Shown here piece after piece: positions 13,301 through 22,012 of a DNA stretch of 64,000 nucleotides. A model generated the notes under the pieces. It was given only the letters and a program-made list of their open reading frames with translations. It did no database searches and was not told the origin of the DNA. The stretch's first letter is position 1. Each line of letters begins with the position of its first letter. Source of the stretch: Nereocystis luetkeana (taxonomy: Eukaryota; Sar; Phaeophyceae; Laminariales; Laminariaceae); NCBI GenBank assembly GCA_031213475.1, contig JARUPZ010000013.1, positions 3,224,731 through 3,288,730 on the forward strand, read 5' to 3'. A program made the translations under genes and the position numbers.

Positions 13301-16112
13301 CACTGCAGCCAACTTCTCCTAGCACGGGAGGAGGCATGGAGATCAGAACCCACGATGGACACCAGATAACATAGTTCTCCCCCATGATTAGTTAAAGATC
13401 ATACGTATTCGGTTGTGATTTCAACGGTTCTCCCGTGAATTGTCCTCGACGACAACACTCCAAACCGCTTCCGACAACGAACAAGGCGCGTCTTATCGCG
13501 CAGGGCAGACCGAACCCCCGCCCTCCTGTGCCCGTTCTCTCACCTGGACCTATGTTCATGTTGGGGAAGTCCGTCCCGAGCAAGTGGCGGATGAACTGCC
13601 CGAGGAGCGCGAGACAGGCAAAAGAGAGGCGAAAAGAGGCCGAAATTGACGGATGGATGCAGGAAAATAAGAGCGAACACAACGCGAGACAGACGAAAGA
13701 GAGGCAAAAAGAGGCCGAAATTGACGGATGTGTATACGTATACAAGAGCGAACATCTGACGGGGGAGTCGGCTGCTGCGAACCCGTCACTCGAGAAGAGC
13801 ACACGCCGTCGATACTTGATAGGAAAAAAAGAACTGCGAAATAAACTCGGCTGGGACGCATGCCGTGATGAACATCTGACGTCTTCCGGCAAGAAAGAAC
13901 AGCTCGCAAAAATGCACGAAAAGAGCAAATATGTAATCTTTCACGGGGGCAACATACATAAATAATCAGAACCATATAGGGTGTGTCAACGCAGGGGGAT
14001 ACATGCTTTTTTGCAGGTCCGTCGTGGGTTCTGATTCTTACTGCATATGCCCGCCCCGGTAAATATATAGGAGACCGATCCTTGCGGGTGCGGCTAGGCC
14101 TTTCTTGACCTCACTATGCTGGTTTTAGTGTAGGGGCGGCCAGTCAGGGGGTCATACTGCGGTCTCCTAGCATCTTATACTGATTTTAGTGTAGGGGCGG
14201 TCAGTCAAGGGGTCAAATCGCGGTCTCCTAGCATCTTATACTGATTTTAGTGTAGGGGCGGTCAGTCAAGGGGTCAAATCGCGGCCTCCTAGCATTTTAT
14301 ACTGATTTTAGTCCCGGGGGCGGTCAGTCAAAAGCGGTCAAACCGCGGTCTCCTAGCATCTTATACTGATTTTAGTGTAGGGGCGGTCAGTCGAAAGGGG
14401 CCAAACCGCGGTCTCCTAGCATCTTATGCTGGTTTTAGTCCCGGGGGCGGTCAGTCAAAAGCGGTCAAACCGCGGTCTCCTAGCATCTTATGCTGGTTTT
14501 AGTCCCAGGGGCGGTCAGTCAAAAGCGGTCAAACCGCGGTCTCCTAGCATCTTATTGCTGGTTATAGTGTAGGCAAGGGGCGGTCAGTCAAAAGGGGTCA
14601 TACCGCGGGTCTCCCAACATCCTGGAAGAGTGCCGTATGATAGAAATCTCCTGAATGCATATCGCTTGACGTGCACGCCGTATGTAACGTCTGACACAGC
14701 ATTGCTGAAAAAACATATGAACTCTTTTCGTACCGCAGTGTACAGAAACCTAAATCTTGAATCTAACTCCAAGCGATTTGCCCCCACAACCGGAGTGCAT
14801 CCCTTAAGGGGGTTAAAATGGATGCAGTGACAAATCTGTCTGAAATCCCTTGCGACAACGTGCGGATTAGGATGTGTACTCTCATGCGCAGGACGTGGGT
14901 CACACAAAAGCAAAAGTTCGAGGGAGAGAGAGAGAAGCATCGTTGACCAGGGGGGCAGTGCCGGCCGATGGCGGACAAAACACCGCGCCATTGCTGCAGT
15001 GCACTTACGTCTCACGAACAAATGCGACAGCTTTATCAGTGTTGCTTTCGGTTGAGGTATCAACTGCCGAACACCCTTAAGAAAGATAAAACGCGCAAGC
15101 ATCAGTAATGGCAATATCAGCCCATCCACCAGCAGCAGCAGCACTAGGCGTGCCGGAACATACATGTGACACTCGAGTTCACGGCGGTAGTTTTCCCACA
15201 AGCTCGCATATGGTCGACTCGCGTTGCTCGAGGAGGCACAACTCTCGCCCTTATCTACTGTACATACTGCCACCGCTAGACGGGTAGCTCGACAGAAGGA
15301 CGGCGCTCTAGGCTGGGGAAAAGGCACCACACCACACCGTCGTCTTTCCCGTTGAGTACTGTCCGATCACCAAGACCTGGCTCTTGGCCTCTAGCTCCGT
15401 GTCCGTAATGGCGTCATGGTGAAATCGCCCGAACGAAAACGCCTCCTCCACCGGACGGAGCTTTTTCCTGGGACGATAATTATCGTGTGGGGATGAGGGA
15501 GGCGGGGTTTAAGGCAAAGGTGGAGTGGCTTGCATCGACAATAGACTATCTGCGCGCCAGCAGCAGCAGCAGCAGCAGCGGCGGCGGCAACAGCAACAGC
15601 AGCAACAACAGCAGCAGCAGGTCGTCATCAAACCAACTCCCACCACGTCTCAACAGCAGGAAAAAAATCGCCAAACCTCCACCGCCTCGGTCTTCGCTCG
15701 CGCTCTCTTCCTCCGACTCTCACTGACGTACGGTCCAGGAAGGAGTGGAAACGCTCGACACCCATTCGCCCAAAACGTACCGCGAAGTAATACAAAAAAC
15801 GCCTGGGAAAGTAATGGAAACCGCCGAAGCCGATTGGATATTCCGCCAAGACGCACCGAATCAACGCATATCGCCACTTGACGTAGACGCGGAAATCACA
15901 CGTTCTTCACACTAATGATACTGCTGTGTGTTGCACAAGTTGCACTGTCTAACTCCCAGCGCAAGAGTAGCGGTTGGAAGCATGTTCACTCTTCGCACAT
16001 CACGGCTGCGGAAACAGCTCTCACCTGTAGAGGGCTTGAAGCGCCTCTATCACCCGCTGGGAAGCCTCGTCTCGCGGCGGAACATGGAAGCGAGCTTCCC
16101 CCGGTTCCTCGC
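3035..16112 (-). CDS. EHD: EHD-family (Eps15 homology domain ATPase) membrane-remodelling protein, 5' end missing
   Basis: EHD proteins are dynamin-superfamily ATPases that bind membranes and act in endocytic recycling. Eleven exons read on the minus strand: 16112-16025, 15467-15338, 13595-13544, 11221-11101, 10003-9877, 9615-9529, 8528-8442, 7606-7505, 5364-5225, 4271-4184, 3202-3035. All flanking bases are GT/AG and all phases agree, giving about 396 codons. The product carries GQYSTGKTT (P-loop), DTPGVLSGE (G3), NKADQ (G4) and [12 protein letters not shown], in family order. No initiator ATG is in frame in the first exon, so an upstream exon is missing. I found no EH domain (EF-hand type) at either end. 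The stop at 3035-3037 may not be the true end: a GTGCGA donor at 3049-3044 would allow further exons. Confidence 0.9.
3437..3703. mobile_element. TIR element of the GTTGAGTTCGCACA family, copy 1
   Basis: The right end reads CTGAAAAGCGATCGCACCCC...GCGAACTCAACGCTC and the left end is a diverged reverse complement of it. The interior carries TTCCAGAACGAGAAGGTTGC and a doubled GGTGTTTTTCGGGGGGAAA. Related copies lie at 18437, 39465 and 52801. It lies inside the EHD gene, in the intron before the last exon. Confidence 0.65.
4585..4745. repeat. Poly-C-bounded dispersed repeat, degenerate copy
   Basis: Two poly-C tracts (about 4618-4631 and 4719-4734) enclose sequence containing AAAGGGATGCGTGGTCAATGG. 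The same phrase occurs beside the full copy at 33490-34143. It lies in an EHD intron. Confidence 0.5.
4890..4930. repeat. Interstitial telomere-like TTAGGG run
   Basis: The plus strand contains three contiguous or near-contiguous GGGTTA units followed by degenerate GGGTTGGG units. It is too short to be a telomere and lies within an EHD intron. Short similar runs occur near 10965, 19098 and 51720. Confidence 0.6.
5566..5758. repeat. Dispersed repeat of about 190 bp, copy 1
   Basis: It shares ordered blocks with 57468-57650 and 60018-60212: GTGACGGTCACGGC, GTGATTGGGGGATT, GGTTGGTGTCCG, GTACGGCACGGG, a CACGCTGCT-like block and CGGTTGACA near the end. No ORF or paired ends were recognised. Confidence 0.55.
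6569..6810. repeat. GATCAT-rich dispersed repeat, copy 2
   Basis: This copy contains CAGATCATTAAAATCATCTA, CTGCTGTTATGAGATG, CCCCACCCGGTAACATGAGC, a triplicated ATCATACAT and AGGGCTAGATCATGAACTG, in the same order as the other copies. It lies in an EHD intron. Confidence 0.65.
7857..7914. repeat. (CAA)n microsatellite
   Basis: About 19 CAA units on the plus strand. They lie in the EHD intron between exons 8528-8442 and 7606-7505. They would read as poly-Gln on plus or poly-Cys on minus, but the position is intronic. Confidence 0.9.
7996..8349. mobile_element. GGGTCGGGTC-type TIR element expanded by a (CCGAC)n array
   Basis: The left end GGCTGTTCACGGGTCGGGTC and the right end (GTCATGACCCGCGAAGAGCC) are inverted relatives of the ends of the copy at 38893-39058. 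Between them about 33 near-perfect CCGAC units occupy 8120-8283. The element is intronic in the EHD gene. Confidence 0.65.
8442..16112 (-). CDS. EHD: EHD gene, N-terminal helix and G-domain exons
   Basis: The first exon found ends ...[12 protein letters not shown] and joins [10 protein letters not shown], the helical stretch that precedes the G domain in this family. Exon 15467-15338 ends exactly after the P-loop threonines. Exon 13595-13544 supplies [17 protein letters not shown] and splits the glutamate codon of the following EPTSDKF. Exon 11221-11101 carries [14 protein letters not shown]. Exon 10003-9877 carries [17 protein letters not shown]. Exon 9615-9529 carries [18 protein letters not shown]. 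Exon 8528-8442 carries [17 protein letters not shown]. Each block aligns from memory with animal and plant EHDs without gaps at the joins. Two acceptors end in AAG rather than CAG/TAG. Confidence 0.88.
10278..10326. repeat. (CAG)n microsatellite
   Basis: CAG triplets interrupted once by CCA at the left edge. They lie in the EHD intron between exons 11221-11101 and 10003-9877. A similar CAG-rich stretch at 15558-15625 sits just upstream of the P-loop exon, also in an intron. Confidence 0.85.
12695..13255. repeat. GATCAT-rich dispersed repeat, longest copy with an internal degenerate tandem
   Basis: The left half (12715-13030) is a degenerate tandem of a unit near TATAGATCATCTACA, about 20 units. 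The right half contains the family core: CTCAGCTGCCGTTGTGAGAG, AACATGTCCTACGG, CCCCACCCGGCAACATGAGC, TTGAAATATCTAGATCATGA and a GGGGTGTGAA end. This copy defines the family best. It is intronic in the EHD gene. Confidence 0.75.
14100..14620. repeat. 61-64 bp tandem array, about eight units
   Basis: GGTCTCCTAGCATCTTATAC recurs at about 14161, 14222, 14283, 14346, 14410, 14474 and 14538. Each unit continues GATTTTAGTGTAGGGGCGG and TCAGTCAAGGGGTCAAA. Later units carry CCCGGGGGCGG instead of TGTAGGGGCGG, so variants are clustered. The array lies in the EHD intron directly upstream of exon 13595-13544 on the transcribed strand. Confidence 0.85.
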
Positions 16113-16207
16113 CTGCCGCCCGACAAAGGACCGATGAACCGGATCGAGAGAGCGTTTGAACTAACTACCCTCAACACCAGATACCCAACACGTAAACACA
16201 ACTCGGT

Positions 16208-16292
16208 TTCTTTTAGAACTGCAGCCTCGTTTTGGGGACAAACCAGTCAAATTTGTCCCTAAAACGGGAGTGCGGTCCTAAAATGGTTGAGG
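16208..16292. mobile_element. Hairpin MITE (GGACTGCAGTCC-GTTTTGGGGACAAA family), copy 1
   Basis: The arm TTTTAGAACTGCAGCCTCGT and TTTGGGGACAAA is mirrored by TTTGTCCCTAAAACGGGAGTG and GGTCCTAAAA within 85 bp. The whole element folds on itself. Pieces or copies also lie at 16722-16790, 18573-18677, 40195-40240 and 61312-61412. Confidence 0.7.
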
Positions 16293-17778
16293 CCAAGGTA
16301 CAGTAGACACAAATAAGACCAGGAAAATCGGCTTGTCTCGAGAAAAAAAAACTACGTACTTGGAATTCGTGTGGGATCATTTTTCAGGATGACAAGATAA
16401 TGCCATGGTAGAGACGAGAGCCACTTTTTGAGCTTGCCACGGGGTGGTCTTAAAATGGGCACACCACTGCTGTACTCATTTACCAATGCTCTGTGCGTAC
16501 TCGTCATATACTCAAATACTGGAACCAACAACCAACAACCGTAAAAAATAACTAAAAACCAAGGAAATTCGACGAGAGTCGACGAGGGAAGAAATGGCTG
16601 GAATTTGCCTTTTCGGGAAAAAAAACGAATGCACGAACCGTAGTGAGTGGAGGGGGAAGAAAAGGACAGCGGAAACAATACATGGGAGGAGAAAAAAAGG
16701 GAAAAAAAAAAGAATTATGAACTCCTTTAGGCCTTAAGGACTGCGCTCCCTCCCATTTTGGGGACAAACTGCTTGAAAGTAGACTTAGATGCACGCTTCT
16801 GTACAAGCGCAGTAGAAAAGGGGGGAACGCCACCTGGTAGGGTTGGGCATCCATACACAGGTGGCTTCGGCCAAAAGTGGCGCAGGACACTGCCGGTATG
16901 CGCACGGTGACGGGTGCCTCCGTTTGTGCCGGGATGCGCCACTAACAGCACCATTATAATATATAGCCGTTGACGACGCCGCGTCTTTCCGCGTTTCGTG
17001 GCGAGAAGACGTGAACGGCTATGTATGTACTCGCGGCATTTTAGAGCTGTGGGCTCTACGGCCCATTGACAGCTCAATATATACGTAGGGTCCCGGCCGC
17101 TGCCCGTAACTGTAGGCGCTGCAGGTGGCAGTGCTGCAGCATGCATAACTCGGCAACAGGCAGTCGCTACTGCTGGGGGCCTTCTTAACAAAACAAATGT
17201 GATATCGTGCACGTATATATATATGATTTGGGTGTCCAATGTACGGAACCGGACGCGACTTGCGAGAGGGGCCAAGATATTGGGACAACACAGCAGATAC
17301 ACTTACTGCAGAAGCCCATCCCCACCCCCGGAGTCTGTTAGAAGCGAAGCCTCGAAAATTCTACTACCAGGGAAAATGGAGAAGTACACAGCGGTTAATA
17401 CATGGCAGGCGCTCCAAGGGTGCTCGACAAAGAGAGAACACGACACGCACACTCCTTCCCAGCGTCAAAACGAAAAATAAACCAGTGCCATGGGATTCAG
17501 CACGATAATACGAAAATCGACTTTTTTTAATATTTTCATTTCACTTGGTTTTAGTATACCCCCATGCATGATAACGAGTACACCCCTCCGTCTGGGTCTC
17601 GAAAGCGGGTAGTAGGGTGCCGGGCCTTTTTTTTTTCGTGGACCCCTGGGCGCTATCCCAGGTTGTTACCCTCCCACCGGCATTTGCTGTAGCGCGATGC
17701 TCGCAGGAGGGTGATCATCCGGGACGAGTGCCCCCAGCAGTAGCTGGAGGCCTCATTCCAACCCAACACTTAGCCCAA

Positions 17779-18295
17779 TTCTTATGCAGTCGGATTCCCA
17801 GTCAGTTGAAAACGTCCCTTTCAGCACATTCGCATGAGCTGTTGCCCCGGACATGTTGAAATCTGTTCTTTCTCGCCTCAAAATGTGTCGGAGTTCTCTC
17901 CAAGTTTCATCAGGGGGTGTTTCCCGCTTTTCGAGGGGCCCGGTTGCAAAGATCACCGTCCTTACTTTTTCGATCCAAATGAGGTGAATATTATTGAGAT
18001 CGGGGATCGGATCGAAAAATACGTTTTTCGATCCGATTGGGCATTTGGATGCATTTTTCGATCCGATTGGGCATTTGGATCGTATTTGATCGAGTTGGTT
18101 CGAAAAAGTGCGCTCGGCAATTTCCTGTATCTGGGTGCCTGGAGAAGCAGGAAACACCCCCAGGTAGATCTTGGAGAGAGATCCGACACATTCTGAGGCG
18201 AGAAAGACCAATTCCCAACACTTCCGGGGCAAAAGCTGATGCGAACGTGCTGAAAGTTGTTTTTCAACTGACTCCAAAATCCGACTGCATAAGAA
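17779..18295. mobile_element. Foldback element with terminal inverted repeats of about 200 bp
   Basis: The left arm (17779 to about 17985) and right arm (about 18105 to 18295) are reverse complements with scattered mismatches. They share TTCTTATGCAGTCGGATT, TTGCCCCGGA, TCTTTCTCGCCTCA, ATGTGTCGGA and CTGGGGGTGTTTCC-like blocks. The short centre holds a direct duplication of a 27-bp unit containing TTTTTCGATCCGATTGGGC. No transposase ORF is present. Confidence 0.75.
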
Positions 18296-18329
18296 GCGGC
18301 CTTACATAATAATGCCAGAATACATCAGA

Positions 18330-18372
18330 AACCGCGTTTTTGCCCCTTGACTGACTGCCGCCTATAGTAAAG
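18330..18372. repeat. Lone reversed unit of the 61-64 bp tandem family
   Basis: TTTTTGCCCCTTGACTGACT followed by GCCGCCTATAGTAAAGCTAG is a degenerate reverse complement of the unit that makes the array at 14100-14620. It starts 35 bp beyond the foldback element. Confidence 0.55.
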
Positions 18373-18436
18373 CTAGTATGTTGACCCTTTTCCCCCTGTA
18401 ATAATTTCCTATGATATGATACCTCTAATTACCGTG

Positions 18437-18750
18437 AAGAGCGGTGAGTTCACAAAGGGGTACGTATGATCGTTTTTCAGTGCTCGACTTTCCCAGAACG
18501 GGAAGGTTCCCAATACCGAACGGGGGAGGCGTTTTCGGAAAGACCTGTCCGAGAGCCTCCTGAAAACACAATGTTCGATTCAACCCTTTTAGGACTGCAG
18601 TCCCGTTTTGGGGACAGACTACATATAATTTGACTGGTTTGTCCCCGAAACGAAATTGCAGTCCTAGATGGGTCAAGCGTCCTTTACCGTTGTCGGCAAA
18701 ACGGGCGCTGAGAAAGGATCGAACCTCTGTGCGAGCTGAACGCTTTTTTT
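18437..18750. mobile_element. GTTGAGTTCGCACA-family TIR element interrupted by a hairpin MITE
   Basis: The ends (AGAGCGGTGAGTTCACAAAG and the GTGCGAGCTGAACGCTTT side) belong to the same family as 3437, 39465 and 52801. The interior contains a complete hairpin MITE at 18573-18677, whose arms are TTTTAGGACTGCAGTCCCGT and GAAATTGCAGTCCTA. The nesting shows that the hairpin element moved after the larger element had settled. Confidence 0.75.
18573..18677. mobile_element. Hairpin MITE, complete copy, nested
   Basis: The left arm ends in TTTTGGGGACAGAC and the right arm begins GTTTGTCCCCGAAAC, with about 20 bp of AT-rich loop. Flanking bases on both sides belong to the larger TIR element at 18437-18750. 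Confidence 0.75.
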
Positions 18751-19394
18751 ACGGCACAAGTAGTCTCCAAAACTTGGGTGGGGTTTCCAAAGAGGCCTAC
18801 GCGATCAAATAGTAAAAAAAACGGTCTCCTGATACACGTATCGTAGCTGTTGTGGACATTTGCTGATGGTGAATCTTCCTATTGATAGGGTAGCTATTTG
18901 CACACTCTGGTTGGCTAGGGGGTATACTAATATTAGATGGGGCTCAATCAACCTACAGCAGTAGAGTTTTTCGAAGCACACAATCCCGAGCGGGCCGAAT
19001 CAACCTATTAATAGAGTCTTTACAAGCACAGCATCCGAGTCGGCCGAATCAGCCTAGAGTCTTACGAAGCGAAGCATCCCAGCACTGACAACTGGCATAG
19101 GGTTAGGCTTAGGGTTCGGGTCGGAGGGGCGGTTTTAGGCGTCAAACACAGAACCTCCGTAAATAGTCATTACATAATCATATCATCAGGTGCCCACGCC
19201 TCGCGCGATGCGGGATAATCATGTCGATGTTCCCTGTGGTGGCAGCCGACAAAATGCTGAGCTGTGCGTTGCCGTCGGTCCGCAGACGGCAGCCGCTGCC
19301 GGGGCGGTCGCTTAGCCGGCGTTCGCTTGCTCCTTCTCGGTTTAGACCAAAGACCCACGTGCGACCGACGAAAAAATGCACACCACGGACAGAG

Positions 19395-19650
19395 CATCTG
19401 CAGATAGATCAGATAGATAATTTAGTTCCTAACATGCTGTTGTATACCAGGTATACAGCAGACGCTGTGCATGATCTGTACAGTAGTGCAGACCCAACCC
19501 CTGACCCAGGAAACGCGTCTTGTTAGACCATGCAGATTATACGGCTCCCACCGGGCGACATGAGCTAGATCGTCCAGATCAGGGACATATATGTCTGCCT
19601 TGAAATATCTAGATCATGATCTGTAGATGATCTACCCGAGGTGTGAAAAA
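19395..19650. repeat. GATCAT-rich dispersed repeat, copy 4
   Basis: It contains CAGATAGATCAGATAGATAA, CCCAACCCCTGACCCAGGAA, GGCTCCCACCGGGCGACATG, TTGAAATATCTAGATCATGA and ends GATCTACCCGAGGTGTGAAA. The order is that of the other copies. Confidence 0.7.
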
Positions 19651-20116
19651 GTGAAAAGCCACGTAACCCATATTCTAACCCATGTATTCGAGCTTCCTCG
19701 GTGAGCACAAGACCCGAGGAAGGATATGTAGAGACGATACCTATTAATAGTGAGAATCGGCACGCCCACACCGTCTTGGGAAGTGTACGTAATGTCCTCT
19801 CGCCTAGCAGACAGACAACCCAATATGGCAGTGGCTCATAACGGCCATGTACCAGGTACTCGCATACTGCCTGTGTACCGGTATTGGTTCTGTTTGTTGC
19901 TGCAGGGAGGCAAACATCTCAAAGCCAACCATAAATCTCGATATCGAGGCACCACACCGTACAATTAGCGCGGGACTTCGAATCGTCGTTTGACAGCGAC
20001 ACGCACAGTTTGGGCGAAGAGACGGGCGACCAGAGCCGCGCTCGATACTTCCCACAACACGACGCGAAGGACGGGGTAAGCGCAATAATGGAGCTGCAGT
20101 GCCTTCGTTGCTTCAG

Positions 20117-20294
20117 CGTAAATAAGGAGGTCTCATGTTGCACATTGAGAGAGTTCAGAGAGCTTCATCCCCCACGTAACGCTGGGTACTTGAAGGACGA
20201 CAAAATTCGAATTGTGACGACAATCCGCGATCTGCTCGTCCCCTCCGGAGCCAACACGTGCGACCGGCAGCGCTCTAACGTTGCGCATATATAA
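20117..20294 (+). CDS. Possible MATH-like terminal exon or gene fragment
   Basis: Following a TTGCTTCAG acceptor the plus strand reads VNKEVSCCTLREFRELHPPR, then NAGYLKDDKIRIVTTIRDL, and runs to a TAA at 20292-20294. The spacing of L-EF, GYLKDDK and IRIVTTI resembles the last strands of a MATH/TRAF domain (for example ...GLLPDDKLTLFCEV in SPOP). I could not find the earlier strands of the domain upstream, so this may be a relic or the last exon of a short gene. The open frame continues upstream to 20010. Confidence 0.25.
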
Positions 20295-20640
20295 GCTCCT
20301 CACCTTCTTTCATGCCGAATAGCACTCCTCACGCCAATCGGACCCTCGCTCACCCCGATACCACTGCTACTACGGCTGTGTATCCTTGGTATCCTCCATC
20401 TCCGACCGACGCAAGGGCGTTCCAACATGTCAATGTGGACGTTTTGCTTAGGGGAGAAACACAAATCACCCCCGGTAAAAATCAAGTAACCTGCCTGTAC
20501 ACCTCTGCGGCGTGTACAAGGCTTCCACGGGCTATGGTCAGGGTGCCCAGGGCCGAGACAGGTGAGGTGCTTCGAATTACGGTGTTTCATTATTCCAGCG
20601 GAGAGAGGCGCTGCACTGGGATCCGCTCGCTGCTGGTGCG

Positions 20641-20719
<79 letters not shown>
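20641..20719. repeat. (TTG)n microsatellite, about 26 units
   Basis: It is almost uninterrupted on the plus strand. It creates long poly-Thr, poly-Gln, poly-Val and poly-Cys frames that are artefacts of the repeat. A (CTG)n run follows at 21164-21194. Confidence 0.95.
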
Positions 20720-20726
<7 letters not shown>

Positions 20727-21162
20727 GTTTTTGTCCTCTCGAGTCTCGAGAAACGATCAATCCACAGAGGAAAAGCACAAATTGAATATTTTTGAAAATG
20801 GTCAGCGGTACGTATCGTGTACATACCTGGTACGCCCAGCTGTCTCAAGTCGAAGGATATCGTCGTAGTAGGCTCGCTGTTCTCGTCGTTTCTTCCAAGA
20901 AATCGACAGAGAGAAAAGGAACTTGCCTCGGACTCGCACTTATCCTCGTGAGATGCCTCATCCCAACCGCCAAATGACGTTCGAGATACACAGCTGACTG
21001 CTGACAACGTTTACGTTTCATACTATTAATATTAAAAAATACTGGATCCCCTAAAAATATCAGCATCCGGTAAAACCCCGTTTCGATCTACAGCAGTACT
21101 GCTGCTGTCGTGGCGGCGTGTCGTATAGAGCCCCACGTAGAGATTGGATGATTCGACGGAGG

Positions 21163-21194
<32 letters not shown>

Positions 21195-22012
21195 GGTTGC
21201 TGTTCTAGGCTGTGGGTTTGACATCAGCAGCAGCGCACAATCCGGTAGTTACATATATCCCACCCGTATCATACAGAGTACCTGACAGCAGTCGATTTCA
21301 AACTGAAACTTTTTGGAGGGTTGTGCTGTGGCTACTACTGCTGTCCCTTTGCGCCAGAGCGATCGGCTGGGAGCACTCGAACACATCCGGTGCGAGCAGT
21401 GATACCGTTGCGCCGGTGACACCCCGCAACTGAAAAACGAACGCTACGTGCGGGTCATGAGCCAACGGTAGAACTCTATTTGCACGATTTATCATTCTCG
21501 GCACTGCTGTAGTCCGCCAGGTATATATCTGGTATACCAGTACGTCGTTCATAGCGCGGTACTGCTTTTGGTACCGCCTTCTCTTGGCACCGCTTTCTCT
21601 CTCTCTCCTTCCCCCCCTCCTTGTCTCCCTCTCCTTCGGGCGCGTTCCCACGCACACTCTGCTGAAAGCTAAGCAGTACACCGCAGAGACCGCAAAAATG
21701 ATAACCATGCAGCAGCAGCCGGTGCAATCCCTCCATCTTCCACGTAGCCACTCTAGCTACTTGGAATATAGTTTAGAGCCCAATCCTGACTGTCGCTTCA
21801 CCCCCACCCCCGATTTTTGCACGCAATTATATACCGACACATTTCTTCTTCTTTTCTTCCTTCCGCGCTGTTTCCCCGCATTTTTCGCCTTTCACGGGCG
21901 TCCCCGACGTACCCCTACCCTGCACGCCTTTGCGCGAAACAACGCGCAACGACTAAAGGCGCCTCTCCATAGCAGCCCAGCCATTAAATATAAAACGAAA
22001 CGGAATCGGAAT

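Larger units (their letters stand above)
16113..22012. other. Divergent intergenic region between the EHD and SCAPER genes
   Basis: The missing first exon of the EHD gene and both promoters should lie here. I could not identify either. A CT-rich tract at about 21597-21640 precedes the SCAPER start by 370 bp and may be promoter or 5' UTR sequence. The rest is mostly repeat: two hairpin-MITE pieces, a long foldback element, a nested TIR element, a GATCAT-family copy, a degenerate triplicate of about 57 bp (18947-19085), a (TTG)n run and a (CTG)n run. A GC-rich island at 19190-19390 is open in several frames but has no convincing splice sites. Confidence 0.55.

Noticed and set aside
13435-13965. 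Plus-strand ORF of 176 codons rich in Lys/Glu
   Set aside because: It is antisense to EHD exon 13595-13544 and extends into intron; no homology.
19178-19381. Minus-strand stretch resembling one ankyrin repeat (DGNAQLSILSAATTGNIDMI)
   Set aside because: Only one weak repeat, several frames are open at once in this GC-rich island, and no convincing acceptor/donor pair was found.
20300-21007. Minus-strand ORF of 235 codons with poly-Thr
   Set aside because: The frame stays open because of the (TTG)n microsatellite; no domain or splice support.
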